Shown here: one piece after another, positions 41,795 to 49,619 of the stretch | Position numbering within the stretch: the stretch's first letter is position 1 | Layout: the number at the start of each line of letters is the position of its first letter | NCBI GenBank assembly: GCA_964420395.1 | Contig: CAYQTJ010000005.1 | Location: forward strand, 1-61,615 | Direction: 5' to 3' | DNA: 61,615 nucleotides | Origin: CAVSZB01 sp964420395 | Lineage (GTDB): Bacteria; Krumholzibacteriota; Krumholzibacteriia; LZORAL124-64-63 | Notes under the pieces: model-generated | The model's database searches: none | The model's input: the letters and a program-made list of their open reading frames with translations, nothing else | Told to the model about the DNA's origin: nothing | Translations under genes and position numbers: made by a program

Positions 41795-43165
41795 TCAGGC
41801 GTACCCGAACAGCGGCGGGAAGACGATCAGGACGATTGCCGCCCACACGGCGTAGACCGGCAGGTAGTCCGTCTGCCAGCGTTCGAGGCGCGCGAAGGGG
41901 CCCCGCCCGCGCAGGAACCTCACGTAGAGCACGGCCGACCAGGCGAGATTCACGAGCAGGATCGCGTTCTCGCCCAGCGCGGCCACGCGGTTGGGGCTGA
42001 AGCCGAACTCGGAGATGCGCGCGGCGATCGCCCACAGCGCCACCGCGTCGGCCAGCAGCGCGCTGACCAGCAGCACGACCTGGAGCGCGTCGAAGACGCC
42101 GGGCGGCGCCCCGGGATCGCGGGCGGACACGGAATAGAGCAGCAGGCCCAGGACCACCACCAGGAGCAGGTCGAACGCGATGAGCACGTTCCGTTCGATG
42201 TCGATGCCGCGCCCGGTCCACAGCACGGTCGCCAGGAACGCCACCAGCACGGCGGCGAAGAGGGGCGTGAAGAGGCGCGTCAGCACCGGCGCCATGTTCT
42301 CGATCACGCTCTGCTTGGCCTCCACCAGCCAGGAGCCGATCACGACGGCCCCCACGGCGCCGCACGGCAGCAGCCACGATTCGAAGAACGGCTCGATGTC
42401 GACCCCGATGGCCTGGAAGATCAGCATCATGAACGCCGTGAGGACGCCGCCGCCGAGGGCGATCAGCACATAGTAGATGAAGAGCTCGCCCGAGAATCGG
42501 ATGAAGTCCATTCGGCCGCCCGCCTGGCCCCACCGGCCGCCCGCGTAGGCGATGCCCACGACCAGCCAGAGCGCGATCGGCAGGTGCAGCGCCGAAAGCA
42601 CCTCGGTGGAGCCGCCCGGGGCGAATGGATAGACGTTGGCGAACGCGCCGGCCGCGACGAACGCTCCGGCCAGCCAGCGCGGCGTGCTGGCGTGCAGTTG
42701 CCGTTTCCAGACGAAGTACCCGGTCAGGAAGGGCAGCACGAAGAGACTCGCATTGCGGCCGTAGAAGCCGGCGTTCTGGTCCAACGGGATCCCGAAGAGC
42801 GCCGGCAGCTTGATGGCCACGGCCGCCGCGACCGCGAGGCAGAAGGCGACGATGGCATCCGTGCGGACCCGCGCACGGGGCTCCCCGGCATCGGCGGGGT
42901 TGACGACGAGCTGTTTCCAGAGGCGATCCGAGTGCTCGCGCGCGAACTCCCTTGAGAGGGCGTCGAGGCTGCCCATGCGCTTCACCGCCACCAGGAACGC
43001 CTCGTCGCCGGCGAGGCCCGCTCCGAGCAGGGCCGCTATCTGCTCGCGCAGATGGTCTTCCAGCTCCGCCACGTCGACGGAGTGGATCGCCTGCCGGCGG
43101 CGCAGATAGCTCCGCCACTGGTCGATCTGCTCCTCGAGCGAGGCCTCGTGACCCGGACCCGTCAT
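41795..43165 (-). CDS. Permease-prefix-domain / DUF4153-like integral membrane protein
   Basis: 456 residues. The N-terminal 90 residues are a soluble helical permease-prefix domain (IDQWRSYLRRRQAI, VAELEDHLREQIAALL), usually found in PadR-linked ABC permeases, followed by about eleven membrane helices resembling DUF4153. The domain may relay signals to or from the PadR regulator in such two-gene modules. The ATG has GGAG upstream and lies three bases after the padR stop, so expression is coupled. Transported substrate, if any, unknown. Confidence 0.85.
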   Translation of the reverse strand: MTGPGHEASLEEQIDQWRSYLRRRQAIHSVDVAELEDHLREQIAALLGAGLAGDEAFLVAVKRMGSLDALSREFAREHSDRLWKQLVVNPADAGEPRARVRTDAIVAFCLAVAAAVAIKLPALFGIPLDQNAGFYGRNASLFVLPFLTGYFVWKRQLHASTPRWLAGAFVAAGAFANVYPFAPGGSTEVLSALHLPIALWLVVGIAYAGGRWGQAGGRMDFIRFSGELFIYYVLIALGGGVLTAFMMLIFQAIGVDIEPFFESWLLPCGAVGAVVIGSWLVEAKQSVIENMAPVLTRLFTPLFAAVLVAFLATVLWTGRGIDIERNVLIAFDLLLVVVLGLLLYSVSARDPGAPPGVFDALQVVLLVSALLADAVALWAIAARISEFGFSPNRVAALGENAILLVNLAWSAVLYVRFLRGRGPFARLERWQTDYLPVYAVWAAIVLIVFPPLFGYA

Positions 43166-43168
43166 GGC

Positions 43169-43555
43169 TCAGGCTCCTTGGGGTAGCGGCGCGGCCGACG
43201 CCGGGTGGCTGACCGAATCGGCGATGGTGAGGGCCGACCAGAGACCCCGCAGCGTCGCATCCACCGCCTGCCACTGACTGCGTTCCTCCGCGAGTTGGAC
43301 GCGGCCACCGGAGGTGATCCGATAGTACTTGCGGCGGCGGCCGCTCTCCGCGACCTCCCACCTCGCCTCGACGTGGCCGAGCCGCTCGAGCCGATGCAGG
43401 ACGGGGTACAGCATCCCGTCCGTCCACTCCACGCGCCCTCCGGACAACTCCCGAACCCGCCTGATGATGGCGTAGCCGTAGCTGTCGTCCTCGGCCAGGA
43501 TCGCCAGGACGATCGGAGTCGAGGAAGCGGCCATCAGGTCCTTGTTGATCTCCAT
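43169..43555 (-). CDS. PadR-family transcriptional regulator
   Basis: 128 residues. The winged-helix PadR domain is complete: MAASSTPIVLAILAEDDSYGYAI at the start (split motif STPIVLAIL and DSYGYAII), VEWTDGMLYPVLHRLERLG and RRRKYYRIT. A helical tail of about 40 residues mediates dimerisation in this family. Expression is almost certainly self-controlled: a 21-base near-perfect dyad ATACATTGC-TCT-GCGATGTAT overlaps the promoter 55-80 bases upstream. The next two genes form the operon. PadR-type proteins here repress a membrane protein until an unknown ligand appears. Confidence 0.95.
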   Translation of the reverse strand: MEINKDLMAASSTPIVLAILAEDDSYGYAIIRRVRELSGGRVEWTDGMLYPVLHRLERLGHVEARWEVAESGRRRKYYRITSGGRVQLAEERSQWQAVDATLRGLWSALTIADSVSHPASAAPLPQGA

Positions 43556-43608
43556 GATTCCACGCCTCGCGCGCCGCCGACGAACCGGGATCCGGCGTAC
43601 ATGGCAGC

Positions 43609-43637
43609 ACTATACATTGCTCTGCGATGTATGTCAA
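43609..43637 (-). promoter_or_regulatory. Promoter of the PadR operon
   Basis: On the minus strand the consensus -35 TTGACA (43632-43637) and -10 TATAGT (43609-43614) are exactly 17 bases apart. It is the best sigma-70 promoter of the window, with a start near 43602. Confidence 0.85.
43612..43632. promoter_or_regulatory. PadR operator (ATACATTGC-TCT-GCGATGTAT)
   Basis: The nine-base arms match at eight positions around a three-base centre and contain the TACAT...ATGTA core known for PadR operators. The dyad covers the whole spacer and most of the -10 of the operon promoter, so a bound dimer would block RNA polymerase. Confidence 0.82.
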
Positions 43638-43677
43638 GGGGAATCCGGCGAAACCGGGGGCGGGACGGGGCCTGCCG

Positions 43678-44238
43678 TCAGTGATCCTGGATCGAGTTCT
43701 GGTCCCAGTAGATCACCTTGAACCGGGTGTGATTGTTGGTGATGTCCTTTTCCGGCTGCTCGGTGCCGTGATTGGCCCGCAGTCGCAGCATGCTCATGTA
43801 GCCCCGCTCGTCGGGCCAGACCCAGAGGTCCCCCCTGGTCACCGTGCCGTCGACCGTGACCGTGGCGCCGGGCGCGAGCGTCCAGTCCGTCTGCCCACCG
43901 TCGCACACCTGGCGGACCTCGAGGCCCGAGCGGCTGTCGGAGACCAGGTAGTTGAAGCAGCGGACCGGGCCGTCGCCGTCGTTCCGGAACACGACCCGGT
44001 AGGTCAGCCGCTCGCCGTCACGCTCCAGCCCGTAGCTCTCGACGACGATGTCCGGCAGGCCGGGCGCATCGCGGAGCTTCCCGGGGTCGACCTGCGGCAC
44101 GGGGATCGTCTTGACGTCGCCCCGGGCAGGCGGGGTCCGTTTGGTCGGCGCCTGGGCGAAGGCCCTTCCCCCGGTCGCGGCGAGGAGCAGGCCAGCTGCG
44201 CAGAACGAGCCGATGGCGAGGCGCAATGCCCTGGACAT
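43678..44238 (-). CDS. Secreted CARDB-like beta-sandwich protein
   Basis: 186 residues with a signal peptide (to about 28, AFAQ). The mature part (GLPDIVVESYGLERDGERL, VVFRNDGDGPVRCFNYLV, GATVTVDGTV, NNHTRFKVIYWDQNS) has the CARDB/APHP sandwich pattern, a cell-adhesion-type immunoglobulin fold. Two cysteines (VRCFNY and QVCDGG) could form a disulfide. AGGGGGAA precedes the ATG. It follows the PorT-like gene 44296-44931 by 57 bases on the same strand and may share its transcript. Confidence 0.8.
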   Translation of the reverse strand: MSRALRLAIGSFCAAGLLLAATGGRAFAQAPTKRTPPARGDVKTIPVPQVDPGKLRDAPGLPDIVVESYGLERDGERLTYRVVFRNDGDGPVRCFNYLVSDSRSGLEVRQVCDGGQTDWTLAPGATVTVDGTVTRGDLWVWPDERGYMSMLRLRANHGTEQPEKDITNNHTRFKVIYWDQNSIQDH

Positions 44239-44295
44239 GCAGTATTCCCCCTGTTTCGAGTTCGAGTGGCCCCGACGTCCGCGCGGCGGGACGGG

Positions 44296-44931
44296 TCAGA
44301 ATCCGACCCCGGCCATGACCAGCCAGCCTTCGTTCCTGACAGACCCCCTGTCGGTCCATTCGGGCCACTCCGTCAACGCGATCGTGCGCCGGACGTCGAG
44401 GGTGATCGTGCTGCCTGCCATCGCGAAGTCGAGCCCGCCGCCGACCGCCAGACCGAAGTCGAAGCCCTTGACCAACGCGGAGTAGTCCCACTCCTCCTCG
44501 GCTCCATCCTCGACTGACTGCAGATCGGCGGAAAGCCTGATCGACCCCACGGGTCCCGCAAACAGGTTCGGCCGCGTGCCGCCCGTGGTCGGGAAGCGGT
44601 ACTTGAGAAGGACGGGGATGTCGAGATAGGCGAACTTGAGCGTGACCTCATCGTCACCCATTTCGAATCGCGCGCCCTTCATGACGTAGAGCACCTCGGG
44701 CTGCAGCGCGAGGTTCGGCCCCAGACCAAAGGTCAGAAAGCCCCCGGCTCCCAGCCCGTACCTCGTTTCCGGCGGGCCCTCCTTCTCGATGTCTTTGTCA
44801 TCGCCGCCGAACGAGTGCATCGACAGGCCGACCTTGATCCCCTTGCCCGCCAGGCCCCTCTCCTGTGCCGGGGCCGGCCCCGCCATCAGCGCCACGGCCA
44901 GCAGCGCCAGCGCCATCACGGACCGTTTCAT
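44296..44931 (-). CDS. PorT-like outer-membrane beta-barrel protein
   Basis: 211 residues. Signal peptide (to about 22, PAPAQ), then GIKVGLSMHSFGGDD, GFLTFGLGPNLALQPEVLYVMKGA (split by my limits as FLTFGLGPNLAL and QPEVLYVMKG), YLDIPVLLKYRFP and LFAGPVGSI: the PorT/OMP_b-brl_2 layout, ending GVGF. It is a close paralogue of the protein at 54838-55476, with the same order of motifs and the same signal-peptide text ALMAG. Role unknown; an eight-strand barrel in the outer membrane is expected. Confidence 0.9.
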   Translation of the reverse strand: MKRSVMALALLAVALMAGPAPAQERGLAGKGIKVGLSMHSFGGDDKDIEKEGPPETRYGLGAGGFLTFGLGPNLALQPEVLYVMKGARFEMGDDEVTLKFAYLDIPVLLKYRFPTTGGTRPNLFAGPVGSIRLSADLQSVEDGAEEEWDYSALVKGFDFGLAVGGGLDFAMAGSTITLDVRRTIALTEWPEWTDRGSVRNEGWLVMAGVGF

Positions 44932-45044
44932 GACTCTCCCTCCCGAGTTCACGCGACCATCGAGCCCCACCGTGGTGGTCGATCAGCGGGGGGATCGGAC
45001 CTTACCACGGGAGCGGTCTGGACGCGGATGATTATCGCGGGCGG

Positions 45045-45581
45045 CTACGACAGCGTGACCTCGAAGACGCAGCGCCTGGCGCCGCTGAGCCTGGACTCCC
45101 TGAGGCGGACCTGGACCGGCTTGCCGAAGATGGCCTCGAAGCTCTCCTTCTGGTACCCGACCGAGCAGTTGCACCAGACCGCCGGCGTCCGCCGCTCGTC
45201 GACCAGCGGGCAGCCGCATTCCCCTTCGGGCACCGTGACGGTGACGACCCCCTTCTCCCTGTCCCATGCAAAGTCGGTGCCCCAGTTCTGGCTGGCCGCG
45301 GCGAAGTAGCCCTCGGGATCGTCCTTGAACCTGGCCCCGAGCTTTCCCAGCTTCGCGCACTCACGGCCGGTCTGCTCGAGGATTCCCGCGCAGGCCTCGG
45401 CCGGCGCATCGGCGGCCATGAAGCCGAGAAGCTTCGCGACCTGATGCCGGACGAATTTCAGCCGCTGGTCCTCGGCTGGAGTCTCGGTCGCCATCAGCGG
45501 AGCGGCCATTCCGAAGAGGTTCAGCGCGCATCCACACACACCCAGTCCACACGCGGCCTTCAGAAACTCCTTGCGATCCAC
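45045..45581 (-). CDS. Cysteine-rich exported protein, Tat-like signal, DUF6144-like
   Basis: 178 residues. The N-terminus DRKEFLKAACGLGVCGCAL is a Tat-like signal with RK rather than RR. The helical first half (about 40-110) precedes a C-terminal domain with clustered cysteines: ECGCPL, VWCNCSVGYQKE and ARRCVFEV. The pattern resembles small cysteine-containing hydrolase-like domains grouped with L-2-amino-thiazoline-4-carboxylate hydrolase or DUF6144; a metal or iron-sulfur site is possible. Starts at GTG with AAGGAG upstream. It is the last gene of a four-gene run (46808 to 45045) with short gaps. Confidence 0.7.
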   Translation of the reverse strand: MDRKEFLKAACGLGVCGCALNLFGMAAPLMATETPAEDQRLKFVRHQVAKLLGFMAADAPAEACAGILEQTGRECAKLGKLGARFKDDPEGYFAAASQNWGTDFAWDREKGVVTVTVPEGECGCPLVDERRTPAVWCNCSVGYQKESFEAIFGKPVQVRLRESRLSGARRCVFEVTLS

Positions 45582-45601
45582 GGGATCTCCTTTCCCGGCG
45601 T

Positions 45602-46459
45602 TCAGGCGGTCCTCCCGGCGAGGCGTGCCGGCGCGGATTCCGGGCTCAGTGCCGCTGCCGGCATGCGCAGCCCCTTCGCCACCACGATCACGATCGCAAT
45701 GACCCAGAGCAGGGCCGCCTCCGTGAGCGTGGGGAGTCGCGGCAGGAAGTAACCCTTGTTGGCCGACGCGGCGTGGAACAGGCAGACGATCAGCAGGCTG
45801 CCGCCCGTCCGGTTGTAGAGCCAGGTGTAGACGATCGCTGCCGGCACCATGTTGACGAGCATCAGCAGCAGGCTCGGCGCGCTGGGCGCCCCCGCGCCCC
45901 ACGCCACCCACATCGGCAGGTGCCAGAAGCCCCAGAAGAGGCCCAGCAGCACGCTGGCCAGCAGCGGGCCGCGCCAGCGCTGCAGCCGCGGCAGGGCCCA
46001 GGCGCGCCAGCCCAGCTCTTCGCCCAGCGAGTTCGGCAGCGTGAAGACGACCGCCACCGGGATCATGAAGGCGGCGGCGCCCAGGGTCTTCGTCAGCAGC
46101 GACGGCCCGAGCTCGTACGTTCGCCCCGCCAGCCGGTCGATGCCGAGCGCCAGCGCCCACCGCGCCGGCTCCAGCAGGATGGCGGCCGCGTACCAGCGCA
46201 GGGGCAGGCGCGTGACGCCCAGCGAGCGGAAGAGCGCCGCCACGCCGGCCTTGCCGCCCGCCCGTCCGGCCAGCAGCATCGCCGCCAGGCCGGGCGACCA
46301 GACCGTCAGGGCGTTCAACGGCGACTGCATGCCGGGCGCCCAGATGCCAGCCCCCAGATGGCGAGCCGCCTGCGGCACCCAGATCACCCAGGCGAAGAGG
46401 CTCAGAGCGAAGAAGGCGCAAAGATGCCGGCGGTCAACACCAGTCATCGGCTCCGGCAT
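45602..46459 (-). CDS. CPBP family intramembrane metalloprotease
   Basis: 285 residues with about eight membrane helices. The family motifs are complete: EELGWR (E147, E148, R152), FWGFWH (H180) and FHAASAN (H229). These residues form the glutamyl-type active site of CPBP (CAAX-like) proteases, which cleave prenylated or other membrane-protein ends and, in some bacteria, sorting-tag C-termini. AGGGGGA precedes the ATG. It lies in an operon downstream of a lipoprotein with a SWGELKGMYR tail, an association worth noting but not proof of processing. Confidence 0.93.
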   Translation of the reverse strand: MPEPMTGVDRRHLCAFFALSLFAWVIWVPQAARHLGAGIWAPGMQSPLNALTVWSPGLAAMLLAGRAGGKAGVAALFRSLGVTRLPLRWYAAAILLEPARWALALGIDRLAGRTYELGPSLLTKTLGAAAFMIPVAVVFTLPNSLGEELGWRAWALPRLQRWRGPLLASVLLGLFWGFWHLPMWVAWGAGAPSAPSLLLMLVNMVPAAIVYTWLYNRTGGSLLIVCLFHAASANKGYFLPRLPTLTEAALLWVIAIVIVVAKGLRMPAAALSPESAPARLAGRTA

Positions 46460-46485
46460 GGCTCCCCCTGTCCGGCGCGTGGAGT

Positions 46486-46803
46486 CTATAGAGCCGGCGG
46501 ACGGCAATCAATCCTCTCGAGCGGACGAAGCCGTAGCAACAAGGCGGGAAGGCGGTCGATCCCGAGTACGGTGCATGCCCGGCACCGGCCCACGATGAAC
46601 AGCACGCTCGTGGCCGCGCACACGATCAGCGCCGCCGAGAAGCGGAACCGCGACGGCGTCCCCAGGGCGCCGAGCTCGCCGACCATGCGGGAAAGGTGGT
46701 TGTGGTCTCCGAGTGTGATTCCACTGACGACGGTCGTGGACAGGAATACCAGCGGTATCCAAAAGCCGACACGGAGGAGAATGCCCGTCGTTCGGCCCGG
46801 CAC
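46486..46803 (-). CDS. Truncated DUF998-like membrane protein
   Basis: 105 residues from a GTG at 46801-46803. The segment DHNHLSRMVGELGALGTPSR between two membrane helices is the start of the DUF998 family (usual length about 200 with six helices). After the second helix the sequence turns into a basic, non-membrane tail (RCRACTVLGIDRLPALLLRL), so the C-terminal four helices are missing. No second frame restores them. It is probably a broken gene. It sits four bases after the lipoprotein stop and 26 before the CPBP gene. Confidence 0.5.
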   Translation of the reverse strand: MPGRTTGILLRVGFWIPLVFLSTTVVSGITLGDHNHLSRMVGELGALGTPSRFRFSAALIVCAATSVLFIVGRCRACTVLGIDRLPALLLRLRPLERIDCRPPAL

Positions 46804-46807
46804 ATCG

Positions 46808-47461
46808 CTACCTGTACATGCCTTTCAATTCGCCCCAGGACGGGTCCGCGATCTTCCGCCCAATGCTCAGATCACGCTGCCCGCGCAGCTGGCAGAACGG
46901 CTTCACGACGCCATCGACCAGGGAATCACGGGCGGTCACGTAGAACTCCTGCTGGCCGCTCACGATGATCGTGTTTGCATTCGGGCGCGAGAAGGTGAGC
47001 GCGAACTCGTACAGTCCCCTCCGGGTGCCTAGAAAATCGGGACTGCTGGATCCAACGTCGGTCCAGGCGCCCACCCGGTTCAGCGTCGTGAACCGGATGC
47101 TCGAAATGGCCGGTATGGCCGTGTCCCCGGGCCGCTGGATCGGAAGCCCGGAGAACATGTTCTCCGCCACCGCCAGCTCGTCGGCGCAGGTGAAGCGGTC
47201 GCTCATGCCCGGAAGCACGTCCTGCGGGCGGAAGATGAAGACATAGTCCGGGTGCAGGGCGGAACGATAGTCAGCGATGTCCATGCTGACATACGCTGCC
47301 CTGAAGTTGGCTATCGCCTGGTCCTCGCTGACCGGGAAGGGATATTCGGGCGGGACCACCCGCTCCGGCTCCGGATCGCCTCTGAACAGACAGCCGGACA
47401 CGGCGACGGCCAGCAGGGCGAAGAGGGCGAGGCCGTGGCACGCAGCGACGACACGCTTCAT
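46808..47461 (-). CDS. Putative lipoprotein with C-terminal SWGELK tail
   Basis: 217 residues. The lipoprotein signal MKRVVAACHGLALFALLAVAVSGC is followed by a mature domain of mixed alpha/beta pattern with SEDQAIANFRAAYVSMDIADYRS, which suggests an NTF2-like (SnoaL-type) start, and a beta-rich middle (YEFALTFSRPNANTIIVSGQ). It ends SWGELKGMYR, almost identical to the end of the FG-GAP protein at 56933 (SWGELKGLFSPGR). AAAGGA precedes the ATG. It heads a four-gene run with the DUF998-like, CPBP and cysteine-rich genes. Ligand unknown. Confidence 0.82.
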   Translation of the reverse strand: MKRVVAACHGLALFALLAVAVSGCLFRGDPEPERVVPPEYPFPVSEDQAIANFRAAYVSMDIADYRSALHPDYVFIFRPQDVLPGMSDRFTCADELAVAENMFSGLPIQRPGDTAIPAISSIRFTTLNRVGAWTDVGSSSPDFLGTRRGLYEFALTFSRPNANTIIVSGQQEFYVTARDSLVDGVVKPFCQLRGQRDLSIGRKIADPSWGELKGMYR

Positions 47462-47492
47462 GAATGAAGTCCTTTCGTGGGGCGAGACGTTG

Positions 47493-47501
47493 AGTCTAGC
47501 A
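47493..47501 (-). promoter_or_regulatory. Extended -10 promoter (TGCTAGACT) of the CPBP operon
   Basis: On the minus strand TGC-TAGACT lies 32 bases before the ATG of the leading lipoprotein gene, identical to the element at 18884-18892. The -35 is poor. Confidence 0.5.
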
Positions 47502-47713
47502 GACCCCTGCCCCCGGCGAGCGGGGAGATTCTCCGACGCGGAGGGTCGGTCAGGCGGCCAGGCGCTGGCCAGGCGGGTGAAGTCCGGGGGCCGCGGAGGG
47601 GACCGGCAGGTTGGCGCTCGCGTTCCTCGATGCGCTCCATTCACCTGCCGGCGATCGCCTTCCTCCTGTGTTCATGCTTGCGCCGCGAACATCCTGACGA
47701 TAAGTAGTCGAAC

Positions 47714-48073
47714 ATGCGCGCCATGCTCCTGATACTCGTTCTGCTCTGGGGCGGGGCCCACACCCCTCCCCGGACTCTGGTCCTCCAGGGTCCGGGCGAC
47801 GAACGCGACCGGCTGTCCTGTGGGCGCGTCGAGGCCATACCCGCCCCGGGCGTGCGTGAGACGGGGCTGCTCCGCCTGCTGGAAGCAGGCCGACCGCACT
47901 CCCTTCCGAACGGATCGCGGCCCTTCTCGCCACCCCAGATGACCGCCCATGCGCCGGCGCCGGGGGCGCCGGATGCCGGAGCGTGTCCACGGTCAACGGA
48001 TCGAGCCCATGCGTTCTTCGTGCTCGCCAGTCCGAGATCTCCCCGCGCGCCTCCTTCTCCTCCTCGGGCCTGA
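47714..48073 (+). CDS. Doubtful ORF with signal-like start
   Basis: 119 codons starting MRAMLLILVLLWGGAHT, which looks like a signal peptide, but there is no ribosome site and the second half (SPRSPRAPPSPPRA) has the composition of non-coding GC-rich sequence. It is listed because it is the best candidate in 47462-48149, where nothing else convincing is seen apart from the promoter at 47493-47501 and a 25-codon lipoprotein-like ORF at 47633-47710. Confidence 0.25.
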   Translation: MRAMLLILVLLWGGAHTPPRTLVLQGPGDERDRLSCGRVEAIPAPGVRETGLLRLLEAGRPHSLPNGSRPFSPPQMTAHAPAPGAPDAGACPRSTDRAHAFFVLASPRSPRAPPSPPRA

Positions 48074-48149
48074 AGCTCCGAACAGTCGTGCGAGGGAACC
48101 CTTGGCGACCCGCGGCTGCCGGCGTGCGGCCCTGGGCGAGGAGAAAAGC

Positions 48150-48296
48150 ATGGAAGAGCGAACCGACCGAGAGCCCGTCGAGGGCGGAGCAGACCGCGAT
48201 CGGAAATCATGGTCGCAACGGCACGGCCCCATCATCATTGCGGTGATCGCGGTGCTGTTGCTGGTGATGTTGATCGTCCTGGAAAGCAGGGGGTGA
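48150..48296 (+). CDS. 48-residue single-pass membrane protein
   Basis: A charged hydrophilic start (MEERTDREPVEGG, then RKSWSQRHG) is followed by one membrane helix (about 30-45, IIIAVIAVLLLVMLIVL) ending ESRG. GAGGAG precedes the ATG. The clear ribosome site and clean charge distribution support a real small protein with the N-terminus in the cytoplasm. No family recognised. Confidence 0.65.
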   Translation: MEERTDREPVEGGADRDRKSWSQRHGPIIIAVIAVLLLVMLIVLESRG

Positions 48297-48454
48297 TTCT
48301 CGGTCAGAGAGGGAGCGCCGGGCCATGAATGGCGGCCCGGCGCTTCCCTGAACCAGAGCTTCGCGGCGTCTGAGAGTTCCCGCATCACCCGGCTCTGGTC
48401 GATTCGGGGCGGTGGGTATGGTAGGATCAGGGCGGCTGGGCCGGAAGTTGGGCA

Positions 48455-48829
48455 ATGGATGATCGTACCCACAAACGCCAGCGATGGATTTCGGCGCTGC
48501 GATGGGTCGCACGGGGCTGGAGTGTCGCCAGCGTGGCCTTGCTGTTGGGCTTCATCGTGGGCGAAGGTGTGAGCCCCTCCAGGCCGAGCGAATGGCTCGG
48601 CTTTCTGTTGTTTCCGGTCGGGATCTCCGTCGGAATGATTCTCGCGTGGCGGAATGAGAGCCTCGGAGGAGGCATCACCGTGGGATGCCTTGTGGCGTTC
48701 TACGCGGTCCACCTCATGACCGCCGCCGCGTTCCCAAGGGGTTGGGCGTGGCCGGTGTTCGCGGGCCCCGGATTCCTGTTTCTGCTGTTGTCGCGCTTGT
48801 CCCGCAGGCCGAAAGTGGCGACGGTCTAG
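48455..48829 (+). CDS. Small polytopic membrane protein (DUF7670-like)
   Basis: 124 residues with four membrane helices. The start RWISALRWVARGWSVASVAL followed by FIVGEG fits small four-helix proteins such as DUF7670. It ends in a basic cytoplasmic tail (RLSRRPKVATV). The ribosome site before the ATG is weak (GGAAG). A TATGGTAGGAT stretch upstream could contain a -10. Stands alone between two plus-strand genes. Confidence 0.75.
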   Translation: MDDRTHKRQRWISALRWVARGWSVASVALLLGFIVGEGVSPSRPSEWLGFLLFPVGISVGMILAWRNESLGGGITVGCLVAFYAVHLMTAAAFPRGWAWPVFAGPGFLFLLLSRLSRRPKVATV

Positions 48830-48945
48830 CGGATGGTTGTGAAGGTCGCTGGCCGAGGGCTTGGCATCGGCGGGCTGCCGAAGGCCCCTTGTCGCGACCG
48901 AGAATCGGTAACTAGCCATGCCGCCCCACTGACAGGGAGCATCCG

Positions 48946-49557
48946 ATGGCGACCGACTACGCCCTCATCACGCGCAATCTGTTGTCCTTCCACGATCTCG
49001 ACGGCAAGACGCTGGTGTCCATCGGCGCCGGAGGCGGGCAGTTCATCGGCTATGGTCGGCCCGCGCGCGGGGTCGTGGCCGTCGACCGGGACGCGGACGC
49101 TCTCGACCGGCTGCGCGCGGCCGTCGACCAGGGCGGCCTGGGGCACAAGTTCGCGTATGTGCTCGGCGATTTCCTCGCCATGGACCTGCCCGCCCGGGGC
49201 GACGTGGCCCTCTTCGAGTTCTGCCTGCACGAGATGGCGGACATCGAGTTGGCCCTGGCCCGGGCTGCCAGCCTCGCGCCCGAGGTGGTGGTTCTCGACC
49301 ACGGCCGGGCCTCCGAATGGGCGCGCTGCGTCGACGAGGAGATCAAGGTGGATCGTCTGTGGAAGACTCTCGAACGCGTCGGCCTTGCCAGGCACCAGGA
49401 GTTCTCCGCGGTGCAGAGATTCGCGGATCACGCCGAACTGCTCGCCAGGGTGGAGTCGCAGGGCGCGACGGCCATTCGGCGCGTCGCGAAGTTCCGCGGC
49501 CAGACCGACATCGTCATACCGATGACGTACGAGCTGGCCCTGATCCGATTCCCCTGA
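48946..49557 (+). CDS. Class I SAM-dependent methyltransferase-like protein
   Basis: 203 residues, cytoplasmic. The SAM-binding loop is LVSIGAGGGQFIGYG (about 23-37), followed by an acidic residue after strand 2 (VAVDRDADAL) and a FEFCLHEM segment in the motif-IV position. The chain is short for a methyltransferase and lacks an obvious substrate domain, so it probably modifies a small molecule. AGGGAG precedes the ATG. Substrate unknown. Confidence 0.82.
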   Translation: MATDYALITRNLLSFHDLDGKTLVSIGAGGGQFIGYGRPARGVVAVDRDADALDRLRAAVDQGGLGHKFAYVLGDFLAMDLPARGDVALFEFCLHEMADIELALARAASLAPEVVVLDHGRASEWARCVDEEIKVDRLWKTLERVGLARHQEFSAVQRFADHAELLARVESQGATAIRRVAKFRGQTDIVIPMTYELALIRFP

Positions 49558-49619
49558 TGGTTTCCAGATCGAAGCGTGGTCGCCCGACTGTCGGATTCCC
49601 CCACACATCGGTCATGACC

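Noticed and set aside
47633..47710. 25-codon ORF MRSIHLPAIAFLLCSC, lipoprotein-like
   Set aside because: No ribosome site and no conservation evidence; the hydrophobic start is too short to be convincing.
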